Source: Dermatemys mawii | Lineage: Eukaryota; Chordata; Testudines; Dermatemydidae | Reading direction: 5' to 3' | DNA: 64,000 nucleotides | Assembly (NCBI GenBank): GCA_007922305.1 | Contig: ML677358.1 | Coordinates: 18,339,327-18,403,326, forward strand | In this document: piece after piece, positions 49,115 through 60,260 of the stretch | Numbering within the stretch: the first letter of the stretch is position 1 | Layout of the letters: every line of letters begins with the position of its first letter | Notes under the pieces: generated by a model | Told to the model about the DNA's origin: nothing | Database searches by the model: none | The model's input: the letters and a program-made list of their open reading frames with translations, nothing else | Program-made: the position numbers and the translations under genes

Positions 49115-49355
49115 GTATGTCTATACTGCAATCCGAGCTGTGATTGTTGTTTGGGCAGACGTACCAGTGCTAGCCTTACTCCAACGAGCATGGCTAAAAA
49201 TAGCAACTAAGCTCCCATGGCACAAGCATCAGCATAGCCCAGGACCCCGGGAGGTTTGTAGCTCTTACCACTGTGGCTTCACTGCTATTGTTAGCCATGC
49301 TAGGAAGATTTAAGCTAGTGTGTCCATGCCTATGTGAGCTGCAGTGTAGACGAAC
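49115..49355. mobile_element. TIR element of the GTCTACACTGC class, about 240 bp
   Basis: The left terminus GTATGTCTATACTGCA and the right terminus, read inward, GTTCGTCTACACTGCA match at 13 of 16 positions. Interior sequence has AGCCATGCTAGGAAG and CGAGCATGGCTAAAAATAGC as an inverted pair. Target duplication is unclear. Confidence 0.65.
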
Positions 49356-49505
49356 CCCAACAGGAAACTCCTCACCCCTAGATTTTTCATTCTCATCACT
49401 GAAAACTTTTGATACTCCATGAATAGGTGGAAGTTGCTGCTGCCCCTGTTATCAAAGCCCTTCTCAACAGATACAGCAGCAGCACTTCTGGAGTCAGTTG
49501 CAAAA

Positions 49506-49524
49506 TAATAATGATAATAATAAT
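49506..49524. repeat. (AAT)n microsatellite
   Basis: Six AAT-like units with one interruption. Confidence 0.8.
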
Positions 49525-50028
49525 CCCTGTAGCTAGAGATTCACAGAATCTGTGAAATTTTGCAGGGAAGTAAAGAAATCTGCATGACAATCCAATTGTT
49601 TCCTCCTCTGAAGGCCCTACAAGGCTGGCCGAATTGTACAGAAAAACACAGCACTTTTCAATTCAGCCCATTGTATAGAACATGAGTATTGCAAGGTTTA
49701 TTTTATACTAATTTATTATCAGGAAAAATAAGGGTTCAGTCGAGATGTATGTTCTCAAGAGTTTATTGTTCACCAAAACGGTTTGTTTTGCAGAAACATT
49801 TCTTTTTCCTCTATTTTTTTCTGACAGTTCCCTGTGGCTTCATCCTGGAGCCACTTTCATCCGCACTTTCCATTGCTTTTGAGAGACATAATTTTTAAAA
49901 TTCTCCTCCTCTGTGCCACCTGCTGCTCTCTGCCTTCCGCTGCACAGGAATGACACGTCTCATAGTCATTCCTGAACCACAGTCTCATTTTCCCAGCACC
50001 ACACTGAGCTGGCTCCTTCCCTTTGGAA

Positions 50029-50161
50029 CAGCAGTTTTCAACCTTTTTTCATTTGCAGACCCCTAAAAGAATATCAAATGGAGGTGTGGAACCCTTTGGA
50101 AATCCTAGACCATGGGCGGTGGACCCCAGGGGGTCTGCGGACCACAGGTTGAAAACTACTG
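50029..50161. mobile_element. Non-autonomous hAT-like element, 133 bp
   Basis: Termini read inward are CAGCAGTTTTCAACC (left) and CAGTAGTTTTCAACC (right), 14 of 15 identical. The 8-bp flanks CTTTGGAA and CGTTAGGA agree at 5 of 8 positions, compatible with an old hAT target duplication. Confidence 0.7.
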
Positions 50162-51409
50162 CGTTAGGACGCTGATAATCAGCTGTGGCCCTGGAGATCC
50201 ATGCAAAGAAGATTCCCCTCAGAGGTGAGAATAGGGTTCTGGTGCTGTTATGACAGCCCTGCCCCTCCCACTCCCATGAAGAGGTTGGGGTTGGCACAAA
50301 GGAGTTAGGCTGGTAGTCACTGTCCACATACCACCTCACAGATCTCAGGACAGAGATGTAGTGCAATCCTGGGACACACACAGACTCCCAGCCCTGCAGT
50401 GGGGATCCCCAGTTAAGAGGCAGTCACTGCTGCAGGGAACCCGGCGGTGACCAAAGCTGGACAGCTGGCGTGGAGACCCTGGGGCTCAGTGTGAGGGGTG
50501 GGGTTTGGAGGGCTGTCCTACAGCCTGGCTGGTGTGGAGGCCCCTTAGTCCCTGCAGGAGTGTGGTGTGGTGTGGAGTTGCCCATGCCCTTTAGTCCCTG
50601 CAGCAGGATTCATCCCCATAGGAGGTTGATACGGTTTCATTCGGGGGTGGGCACAGGCAGATGCAGTGAGGAGTGGGAGGAGGGGAATAAATATTTACAC
50701 ACATTCCAGCTACAAGCGACTGATTGGTCCTATATGTGGACCACGAAAGGTGCATGCATGCTTGGCACTCAACGAGCCAACTGGGGTACAAAGTCCAGGG
50801 GACGCCCATCACGAGAACGTGAACAAATGGAGGTGCATGTGGAGAGATGGGCAGCACTGACCATCACCTTGCAGAATTTTCACCTCTGGGACACTGCCCA
50901 AGAAACGGCCCAACCTTGGAGGAAGGGATTCTAGAGGCAGCTCCCTATGGGAGGGTCTAGGCAGCAAAACTCCAGTGGCCCCCTGCTGCCCAGCAGCCAC
51001 ACAGGGAAGAAAGATGTGGAGACCTAAACCAACCCTGCTTGGATCAACAGCAGGGTTTTAACACAGGATCTCCGGTGCTGGATGCACGAGCCTCTACTGA
51101 TTAAACGAAAGGAATAGCTCCATTATGGTGGCGGCTCTAGTCCTTGCATGGTGACCAGCCACTAGAGGGAGACAAAGACCTACATTCTAGAGGCACACGG
51201 AATCCCTCCTTCTTCCAAAGGGTGGGGCAAAACCTGCCTTCCTTGGTAAAAGACGTGTGCACGTGCAGAAATTCTCTCTGGCGGGTTCTTCCAGGGAGTA
51301 TGTCCTATGGGCGGAGCAAATCCCTCACCCCTAACCCCATACCTATGAGGCCATAAGCAGCTTCTACTGCAGAATCCAACCTGATGCCCCTTCTTCCTGT
51401 GATTACATA

Positions 51410-51487
51410 TTGCCACAGCACCTAATCAAAGACCCATTGCGGCAGGTGCTGATCACATATAGCAAAGAGAAGGTCCTTGTCCTACAT
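51410..51487 (-). repeat. SINE-like repeat (GGGGCAGGGACTGT family), minus orientation
   Basis: CACAGCACCTAATCAAAGACC, CCATTGCGGCAGGTGCTGATC and AGAAGGTCCTTGTCCTACA correspond to the complement of the family end. Confidence 0.5.
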
Positions 51488-51488
51488 A

Positions 51489-51607
51489 GGGTGACCAGAC
51501 AGCAAATGTGAAAAGTCAGGACAGGGAGTGGGGGTAATATGACACTATATAAGAAAAAGACCCAAAAATCGGGACTGTCCCTATAAAATCAGGACATCCA
51601 GTCAACC
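51489..51607. mobile_element. Short TIR element flanked by TA, 119 bp
   Basis: Inward-reading termini are GGGTGACCAGACAGC and GGTTGACTGGATGTC. A TA dinucleotide adjoins both ends (51487-51488 and 51608-51609), as expected for Tc1/mariner-type insertion. The interior AAAAGACCCAAAAATCGGGAC is a landmark I recall from turtle MITEs. Confidence 0.65.
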
Positions 51608-51774
51608 TAGCCTAAGAAACCTAGAATCTCTATTAAAGACAAGGCACGCCAGTTGGATGAAACAAATTGAGGTCACTATATTCCAAGCACCTTTTCTCAT
51701 AGGCTAGGTGTGTGTACAAAACAATTCACCACTACAGCTGGGGAGCGGGGGACAGTGTAATATCTGTCAAAGAT

Positions 51775-51985
51775 TCCAATCCACATTGTTAACATATAGA
51801 GTTTTGATGAAAAAAATCTCATTGAAGTTGCAATTTTTGAAAATTACAGATCATCTCTACCATGTGTTGAAAAACATAACACAATTTTCAGTCAACATTT
51901 TTTCATTAAAATTCACAATCTTTAAGAAGAAAATTCATTCAACTTGAGAATTTCAAACTGCTTTGACCAGCTCTGCTCACCACCT
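51775..51985. repeat. Interspersed repeat (AATTTTC / GACCAGCTCTG family)
   Basis: TTTTGATGAAAAAAATCTC, GAAAAACATAACACAATTTTC and the end TTTGACCAGCTCTGCTC. It pairs with the GAGCCGGTCA end at 36320. Confidence 0.5.
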
Positions 51986-52159
51986 GCTTATGTTACCTGG
52001 CATCGCTGCAGAAATCATTGTTAGGGGTTTTGCTCAGTCTACCACTTTTCCAGTGCAACTGTAGCTTTATCTGTCTCTCCAAGATAATTATCTGGCGCCC
52101 CATCTCTGCAGTATTTGAGCTCCTCACAATCTGGAATGAGTTTATCCTCCCAAACCCCT

Positions 52160-52295
52160 CTGAGCCAAAGAAATGCCATTATCCCAGTTTCACCCATGGG
52201 GAACTAATGACTTGCCTAAAGACACAAAAAGTCTATAGCAAAGCAGGGAACAGGACCCAGTGCTCTCACCATTGCACCATCCTACCTCCCCTGAA
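52160..52295 (-). repeat. MIR-like SINE fragment, minus orientation
   Basis: TTATCCCAGTTTCACCCATG, ATGACTTGCCTAAAGACAC, AAGCAGGGAACAGGACCCAG and TCTCACCATTGCACCATC are in MIR minus-strand order. The open frame across it (52018-52485) is accidental. Confidence 0.65.
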
Positions 52296-52596
52296 AACAC
52301 ACACACAGTCCTCCACTGATTACTTCTTAGATAGAAAAGGAAGGCAATCTAAAAAAAAAAAATGTAAATTTCATCTCTGTGACCTTTCCAATCTAAAACT
52401 AGGTTTTAATTTTGAAAATAGTTTTCAAATAAAACTAAAAATGTTAACACATTGTGTTTGCAGGCTCATTCACTACATTAAGTAAAAACAAAATATGAAG
52501 CAGACAAGAAATAATGATAGAAAGAACCCTAGCAGAAGATGGTAGGAAACATGATGAAAGAGAGAAAAGGTATCACCGTTCATGAAGGAATTCAGA

Positions 52597-52876
52597 GGGT
52601 ATGTCTTCACTACCCACCGGATTGGCAGATAGTGATCGCTGTATCGGGGATTGATTTATCGCATCTCGTTTAGATGCGATAAATCGATCCCCAAAGGTGC
52701 TCCTTGTCAACTCCGGAACTCCAGCTTGCCAAGAGGCGCATATGGATTTGACGGGAGAGCCCGCTGCCGCTGTGAGGACGCCAGGTAAGTCGACCTAAGA
52801 TGCATTATTCACATAGCTGAGGTTGCGTATCTTAGGTCGACACCCCCACACACACCTTGCTAGTGTAGACCAAGCC
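52597..52876. mobile_element. TIR element with two internal hairpins, 280 bp
   Basis: Inward-reading termini are GGGTATGTCTTCACTAC and GGCTTGGTCTACACTAG, and AGA flanks both ends (52594-52596 and 52877-52879). A near-perfect hairpin has 21-bp arms at 52646-52666 and 52672-52692 with a 5-nt loop and one mismatch. A second has 13-bp arms GTCGACCTAAGAT (52789-52801) and ATCTTAGGTCGAC (52829-52841). A 3-bp duplication suggests PIF/Harbinger, but that is not certain. Confidence 0.75.
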
Positions 52877-53448
52877 AGAGTCAGTGTTTAATTGAGTACA
52901 ATGAAAATACACTTGGTAAATGTCTTATGTTAGCTGGACTGTTGAATGTTTGCTAGCACTTAAATACACAAGCTGATCAATAGCCCAAAACAAAGGAGCT
53001 CAGTTATGTATAAATTCAATGAATTAGTCTGGGTGTTAGTGCAGGTTTGTTGTTGTTTTAAGAGCAATCATTTTAGGATCAAGAGATAAACCATTTCAGC
53101 CACATCTTGATTTCTGCAAAACTCGCAGGAATTATGAGGCTTAGCAGTATCTCAACAATTAGCATATTATAAATACAAAAATGATATATTAAAGCAAGAG
53201 GAGGAAAAGGCCAGCATTTTACACCTAGAGTAATATAATTCCACTATTTAATGCAAAGTAACAGGCATGAGAGTGTTTGGGATCCTCTTGTATGGTGTTA
53301 TCTGCTCTATCAGTAAATGAGACTATGTGAACAGTACAACCTATAAATAATTCAAGGCCTGAGATGGCAATTATAGAACCATGCACAACCAGCATGAATA
53401 TTTTATGAAGGCTAAAACAGCCCTCAGAATGAATCATGGATAGATGAA

Positions 53449-53494
53449 CACACACGCACACACACACATATATACACACACCCACGCACACACA
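53449..53494. repeat. (CA)n/(TA)n imperfect microsatellite
   Basis: Alternating purine-pyrimidine tract of CACACA with CGCA and TATATA interruptions. Confidence 0.85.
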
Positions 53495-54031
53495 TATCCC
53501 ATATAAAGACTCAGCTGTTGGTCAAGTATTGCTTCCAGACATGTCTTATATCTGATCCCTTGAACACCTAAAAAAATTCTTCAATGCAGAAGTTACATCT
53601 GTATTTTTATATGTTAAAAGATATTTAAAAATAAATAAATGGAATGCACAGAAAATTATTTTATTAAGAGTGAAATTGTTTATTTCTGTCCAAGGATTCT
53701 AGCAGAGATTCCAAACTACTTTTTCCTGTGCACAAAATGTGGCTGGCAAAAGTAAACTACAAGTTGCAAAGTCTGCTGCTACAGAACCGCCACTGGGAAA
53801 GCCTGTAATTCAGACTTCTGATACCCTCAGCAGATAAGAGAGGAGCCCAGTAATACTTCTTCTTAGAGTCAAATTCAGATGCACACATATATAGAACCCT
53901 GCGTGGATACAGAATTTGTATCCGTATGTCCATGGGTACCTGAAGGTTTGCATGGCTCTGCACATCTAACTGTCATTGATTTCAGTGAGTTCTGAGTGTG
54001 CATATCTGCCAACAGAATCTGGCCATAATTA

Positions 54032-54114
54032 AGAGCTTGTCCACAAAGGGAAATTTACCAGCATAATTACACTGATATAGTTATATTAGTATAATTGCCC
54101 ACGTGGACAAGACC
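54032..54114. mobile_element. Very short TIR element, about 83 bp
   Basis: The left edge AGAGCTTGTCCACAAAGGG and the right edge CCCACGTGGACAAGACCT are inverted copies around CTTGTCCAC. The interior is A/T-rich with CAGCATAATTACACTG. No target duplication is identified. Confidence 0.5.
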
Positions 54115-54159
54115 TACACACGTATTTGTGTATGTAAGGGTGAGGGTGTGCATGAACGG

Positions 54160-54350
54160 GTATGTATGTTACCCTTTACTTTTTCAAGGCACTTTACAAA
54201 CTATAATTAATCCTCAGAACACCCCTGTGAAGTCAGTCGATATGATTATCCACATTGTATGGACAGTAAAATTGAAACACACACTGCTAGCCAGTGGAGG
54301 AACTTGGATTAGAACTCGTGTGGCTTTCTGCCGCCCCTTGTGCTTAAGCA
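54160..54350 (-). repeat. MIR-like SINE, diverged, minus orientation
   Basis: AAGGCACTTTACAAACTATA, TAATCCTCAGAACACCCCTG, GATTATCCACATTGTATGGAC and GCTAGCCAGTGGAGGAACTTGG follow the MIR minus-strand order. Confidence 0.6.
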
Positions 54351-55584
54351 CCGCCATGGTAGTTGGAGAAGTGTCCGTCTACAGCAGGTTTGACCCCGCA
54401 CTGTTTTCAGGTCTGTGGCAGAACACAGCTGTATCTGATAACTAATGTTCAATTATGAATGAAAGCAGAAAGGAAAAACCAGCTGGCTGAAGTACGTGGG
54501 CCTGGACTCTTGACTCTCATTGGTGTTTCACTTGCACCCAAAGAAGAACTTTTTAAGGCTACAATTTGCAAGATGCGCTGCAGACAAAGCGCCCAGTTTT
54601 CCTGGAGGACTGAGTCTATGAATACAGTCACAGTGTCACAGAAGACACAGGGAGCATGAACGTACAACCTGTTACCTTTTTCTCTATGACCCCTGTAATT
54701 CTGTAGGCTGGGCACACATAAGGGGCTATTGTGTCAGTGGGGATCAGCTTGCCATTGTGAGGGGTTTGTGGGTAGTCTTGGCCTCTGAGAAAATGGGATT
54801 GTGTCATCCAGGGATGAGCTGGTGCCATTGGCAGTGAGGTGGGGGGTTGCGGGCACTTCCCTGGGGACTTATGGGTAGATCTGGTAGCTACAATTTGAAC
54901 CAAGTCAGAAGGGTTGTGAAGAGGGGTTTAGCAACAGGGAGAACTGGGAATATTTATTCAAGGGGAGAGGGGAGAATGCAAAAACATAAAGTACCTGGCA
55001 GCTGGGAGGGAGTAGGGTTCAGCCAGCTGGTTTTTCCAGCAGTATGGAGGGACACAGGCATATATGGCAACTGAGAAGGGAATTTGGCCACTTTGGGCTA
55101 GATTCTGATCCCTTACTCAGCAAGCAGCTCTATTGCTTCCAGTGGGACTACTCATTGTGAGCAAGGTACAAGAACACGGGTTTACAGGCAGATTTTAGAG
55201 TCTAGTTATATAGTTTTGACAACCTCCTCACAACTTGGCCTTTCTACTTTGACTAGTCCACGAATTCAGGGATGTTGAGCTGTGATACAGACACAGCCTT
55301 ACACATGATTAAACTGCCTGCATACATGGCCTGTAGCAAAGCAGGCTCATCAGCTTTGCTTTCCTCATTTAAGGACTGTGGAAAAAAAAATCACACACAG
55401 AAATGTGTAGTTTGAGACCACAAGTCAAAAGGAAATACCCTGCTAATTGCAAGGGTTTATTAAAGTCATGAACTAAGTAAACTAATTTGCTGTTGGCATA
55501 TTTTCTGTACCTCCCAGGTTTCTGTTTAGAATCTTTGTTTTAACGTTTCACAATCTAGGACTGAAAAGTCCTTCAGGAAAATAC

Positions 55585-55599
55585 TCTTTCTCTCTCTCT

Positions 55600-55662
<63 letters not shown>
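55585..55662. repeat. Compound (CT)n(CA)n microsatellite
   Basis: About 28 bp of CT dinucleotides, then TTA, then about 48 bp of uninterrupted CA repeats. Confidence 0.95.
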
Positions 55663-55663
<1 letters not shown>

Positions 55664-56289
55664 CATAAAATACATCTTCTGCAACATAATCTGACTGTCT
55701 CTTAATTTCCAATATAGGCTTGATTTCTTACCCAAAATATCTGCATGGGTTAATCTTTTATTTTTGTTATTTTGACATTTCTGTTTACCTTCTCAAAATG
55801 CTATCAGAAGCACAATGTGGCATTGGAAAGCTAAATGCTAACACATGGAGCAGTCTAAGACTCGGCAGAAATTTCTCTCATACTTTTGCAAGTGTCACAG
55901 CCAAAATCAACAGTACGAGTTTGATTTTCTTCATCGTGAATTGACAGCTTATTTATCTCCACAGAAGAACTTTCTAAACCCTTTAAGCTTCCACACAACT
56001 TGGGAGGGATTCTGCTGACTATTCAAAAATATTATTGCTTCGTAAAACTATAGGCTAAGTCATTTAATTCACGTTGTGTCCTCCCATTGGAAAGAAAAGT
56101 TTGTGCACTGTACATTATAACAACAGACTTTAATGAAACAAAACAAAATATTAAAAAGGACACTGAAATCTTTTGCAAATTAATTTTTTCAGTCCCAGAC
56201 AGGAAAATATCTCTGCTCAGGAATATAGCATCTACTTATTGTGCAATGCAAAAGGTCGTAATAAATCACTATAACCTATGACACCTTAA

Positions 56290-56400
56290 ACATGTGGTTA
56301 AATTTAACTGAAATCAAAGATACACATATGCTTAAACACTGTCCTGAACCTGGATAGATTTATGCACGTGCTAAACCGCTTTCCTTAATCGAGCCTTAGA
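56290..56400. repeat. AAGCAC/CCTGCAA-family repeat fragment
   Basis: ACATATGCTTAAACACTGTCC, TGAACCTGGATAG and TTTATGCACGTGCTAAACCG resemble the family at 21305 and 23095. Confidence 0.45.
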
Positions 56401-56600
56401 CATTTCATAGCCCAGTGGAGGTAACTGGAGATAAACATGATCTCCTCATTACTGTAGGATAATGCCTGCACTTTATTACAGTAATGAGGGGAAAGTCATT
56501 TCCGCTTGCCACCACTTGCAATGGAAATGATGGCTTCCGGTGATTGTAAGCCACCTTGAGATGGCATGCAAATGCTGGTGCAGAGTTGCTCTGGAAAGAA
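56390..56600. promoter_or_regulatory. Candidate conserved non-coding element with inverted TTACTGTAATG-like pair
   Basis: CTCATTACTGTAGGATAATG and TTATTACAGTAATGAGGGG form an inverted pair. AAGTCATTTCCGCTTGCC follows, then an octamer ATGCAAAT at 56566-56573. The block is repeat-free. Enhancer function is inferred only. Confidence 0.35.
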
Positions 56601-57254
56601 ATGTAACCCCGGTGTCACTGACTAAACCAAACTCTGATTCTGTCAGCCACTAGCAATGCATAGGTGTTTCATACAAATGCTGCCTTCCAATGGGCTGACT
56701 GCTGTTTGCTCTTGAGGCTTAAATCAATAGACAGGAAAGAAAGTATTCAAATGGAGAATCCAAGTAATGGTTAGATTGCCAATAAAATGCCTGATATTCT
56801 GTAACCCACCCATGAAAAGAGCTCTGTGTGAAGACATTTTTATTCACAAAGTATTTGCCTTGCGTGTTTGTTTGGGAGGAGGAACTGGATTGGAAGGCAT
56901 CTGGTCCTTGCCTCTTCTTTACTGTCATTGATCTCGCCAAAGCTGTGAGCCATGCAACGCAATAACAACCAGGAATACACCTTTTCAAAGTGGGGGTTGT
57001 AGGGTCTTCCCCTTGGCATGGAACTTGTACCAAAACCACACAACACATACTCTGCAAGACTGGTTTCACATTCAGTGCAAAGGACTGGGGATTACACTTC
57101 CTGAGTTGCAGTCTTGGCACTCCTTCTGGGCCAACATGCTGGTAAGGTGTCCAGGGTGTGATTCTGATCTCTCTCTGAGATAAATCAGTAGTTTCCCACT
57201 TGAGTCAACAGAGTTGCCAATGTGTAAAACTGGTAAGAGATAGGAACTGGGTTA

Positions 57255-57365
57255 CTAATCTCGCTGCCTCAATTTCCCCATCTACAAAATGGGTATAATA
57301 GTTACCTTCTTCCCAGAGATGTACCAAGGCTTAATAAATGTATATAAAGAGCTCTGAGATCATGA
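57255..57365 (+). repeat. MIR-like SINE fragment, plus orientation
   Basis: CTGCCTCAATTTCCCCATCT, ACAAAATGGGTATAATAG, TTACCTTCTTCCCAGAG and AGGCTTAATAAATG are the MIR 3' core. Confidence 0.75.
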
Positions 57366-57369
57366 TCAA

Positions 57370-57640
57370 AACATGGGATTTTTATTCCACAGGAAATTCT
57401 GACATACTGAAAATTTCCCAAACTGGAACAAAAAGTCAAAATTGTTTTGGAAATACTGAAATGACCTTGTCAACACATTTCCTGCTGAAGGAAAGGAAGG
57501 AAGGTCAAAGGATTTTGTTTCAATAAGGTCAAAGTGATTTGTTTTGACTTCAATAATTTTTCGTCAAAAATGTCAACTAAATCAGTGCCTTCCCATGAAA
57601 TGTTTCAATTCCCCAACAAAAAACTGTTCCATTGAAAGCA
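57370..57640. repeat. Interspersed repeat (AATTTTC / GTCAAAA family)
   Basis: CTGACATACTGAAAATTTCC, AACTGGAACAAAAAGTC, GAAATACTGAAATGACC and AATTTTTCGTCAAAAATG resemble the family at 36260 and 51775. An A/G-rich GAAGGAAAGGAAGGAAGG tract sits inside. Confidence 0.5.
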
Positions 57641-58722
57641 AGATACTATTGTAATAAATCCAGGGCTTTCTCAGACTTCATGTTGGCCACCATGCTGCTT
57701 GCCATGGACTTCTGGTACGTCCTGACAGCAGCAGGGAAAGGACTCAGTCTTAGGTAGTGGACAGGATAGAGTCTGACATACACAGACTCCATCCAGCAGT
57801 GGGCAGTGCTGAGCATACTGTGTAAGACCTGGCTAAGGTAGATCATTTGACATGTGCTTCTTCATGGTTTCCTAAAAACAACCATCACCTCCCCCCCCAA
57901 AAAAACCCCACAAACAGGATAAAGTGAAGTTTACATTCAAAATAACGTCTCAGTGTTTTAGAAGAGAAAGCTATTGTGCAAAGCCCACGCCTGTTCCAGC
58001 CCCAAACTGATATCATAAGCAATTGCACCCAAGAGGGATGGTGGGTTTCTAGATTACTTTGCGGAGAGGCTGTCTCTAGAGAAATGAAAGAGCTGAGGGA
58101 GGTTTTTCCTGCACAACTCTACCGGGCCACTAAAGGATGTGTTGGGAGAAAGCTTCAAGTGATGTCACCAAAGGCACAGCACACCCCATATTATGTAGAC
58201 TCCAAAATGGAACAGGGGAGATGAAAAGCACAAGGGAGAGGACAAATGTCGATGAAAGAAAGAGATAAACAATGGACACTTGCAACACTGGGGAATCATT
58301 TAGAACTCAAGAATTTGTGTAAGGCGATAATCAGATGTACATTTAAAAAAGATACAGAATAAGTTGAGGGTTCCTACAGATGCGGGAAGAGCCCATCACA
58401 TGAAATCTTTAGAGGGGACAGACCAAGAAGGGGTTATGTTCTATACTATACAACAGAGTCCTATAATGAATTTGACAGCTCACAGCGGTTCCGAACACTA
58501 TGGTGTCCCAACATACAAGCCTATTCTGGAATCGTTCTGAAAACACCATCCCCTGAGAGCATGCAGCTTTGCAGCAATGCTAACACCCATCGTTTTTAAT
58601 ATTAACCAAAGCAGCTCATTTTTAAAGAGGGAGGGTGGTTTGAAAGCAATGCAATACATATCTTTCAGTATAAACTGTCATCCAGAATGCAGGAAGTTTT
58701 GCTTTTAAAAACATTCTATACA

Positions 58723-58742
58723 TATACACACACACACACACA
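58723..58742. repeat. (CA)n microsatellite
   Basis: A run of about nine CA dinucleotides after ATATA. Confidence 0.85.
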
Positions 58743-59429
58743 ATCAGGCTAAACTCTGCACGGTGAAAGTCATTGTGCAACATCCCAATTATTTATTAAA
58801 TTAATGTCTATCTTACTGAAATGCATGAAATCAGGTAACTACTATCAATGGCAGAATTATAATTGGGAACTGGCCAACAGATGGCAGCTAAACCAAATTG
58901 CCTGATTTAAATGGAATCTGTATTCAATTCAGTAGGGCAAATTTTCCAAAGCGAATTTAAGTTGACTGCTAGATAAAATTCAAGCAACTGCAGAGCCATG
59001 TTTGTTTGTAATGGATAATAAAATTATTACAAAATAAAAAGAGAGAGAGAAAGGGAGGGATAGAACTTGACATACAATATAGGAAAAGTTTTCTACCTTT
59101 TTAACCATTCAGTTTAATGACTCTCACCCACAATATTACTAATGTAATGAAAATACGTGGTTTTGCATGACTCCTGCTTCTGATGGCAGCATTTCAGGGA
59201 GATACTGAAAGAAAATACAAAGCAGAGAGGGAGTCCTGAGGCAGTCTGAGAACAGAAATAAAAAAGCACAAAAGAGCTTTTTGGCCTGAGGTTCAAGGCA
59301 GAGGTTGGCATTATTTTACATTAGAAACTAGTCATATTCAAAACTGTAACTGATAGCAGTGAAGTGTTAGGGAAAAGACTGCTGTGTTCAGGAAGGCAGA
59401 TCTGCCAATCAAACCCAACCTTTCTTTGA

Positions 59430-60260
59430 ATGAATAAAAGCTGCATCGCCTTATTATGTGGGTTTGGACAGGCAGCACTAAAGCACCCTGTTTGTCAAGT
59501 TTATGTGCGCTACCTTGAGCTACTTAGACCCCTAAGCTCAAAGAGTAACTTGAAATCAGTGGTTTTTGATAGGGCTTCTTCGAAAACATTGTGCATTCAT
59601 TTTACTAAGTCCCTGGGACTTAAAGAAGCAGGAGGGCTGTATTTCCAGTCTCCTTTCTGCGAGGCTGGCATACAATTGCGTTTTGGCTACAGTTCATTGG
59701 AAGGGCCGTTGGTTGTTATTTTTTAAAAAAAACACATCTGTGAAACCATGTAGTCTGAATGCTGCAGGCAACAGCTCCTTATCATTACAGGGAGGAAATG
59801 CTTGTCCCGATACATTTTTTTGCCTCTCCTCCAGGCAGGCAAGCTCTTGTAAATAGAACAATTGTCTCTTTGCTCCTACCCATTTGATGGGCGCTTGTGT
59901 TTGGTTTTTCACAACTCTATCTCCTGCTCCCAATTGCCACAGCCTCACTTTGCGCCTCGTAGCCCTGAGTCAGTCCGTCCGGATGGGAACAGCAGCTCAC
60001 GAGCGCTGGAGAGAGCGGCTGAACCATTCGTTGCCGGCAAGGTCTGGCCCTTTGGTCTGCCATCCAGCCACAGGTTTTAAACTTTTGTCTGCTATGTGGC
60101 ACCGGCCTCGCCAGCACATTGGGCTTTTGTAAACTCCTTGGAGAGAACGTTCTGTGACTGGGCTCCGATGCCACATGTTCCTTCATTGGAGGTGCCCACG
60201 TTCGTACACAGGAGTGCCCCAAGAAGCCAGTAGAGCATTTTATCGTTCAGGTGTGAGTAG
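59430..60260. promoter_or_regulatory. Repeat-free unique block, possible regulatory DNA
   Basis: About 0.8 kb has no repeat landmark and balanced composition. Overlapping short frames exist on both strands, none recognisable. It may be a conserved element or simply unique intron; the support is weak. Confidence 0.22.

Noticed and set aside
50470..50934. 154-codon plus-strand open frame
   Set aside because: GC-rich low-complexity composition, frames open on the opposite strand too, and no recognisable domain or splice context.
54858..54867. TCCCTGGGGA, a perfect EBF consensus (TCCCNNGGGA); another, TCCCCAGGGA, at 35874-35883
   Set aside because: Eight fixed bases give about one match per 65 kb by chance, and the second lies in an LTR. 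There is no basis to claim autoregulation.
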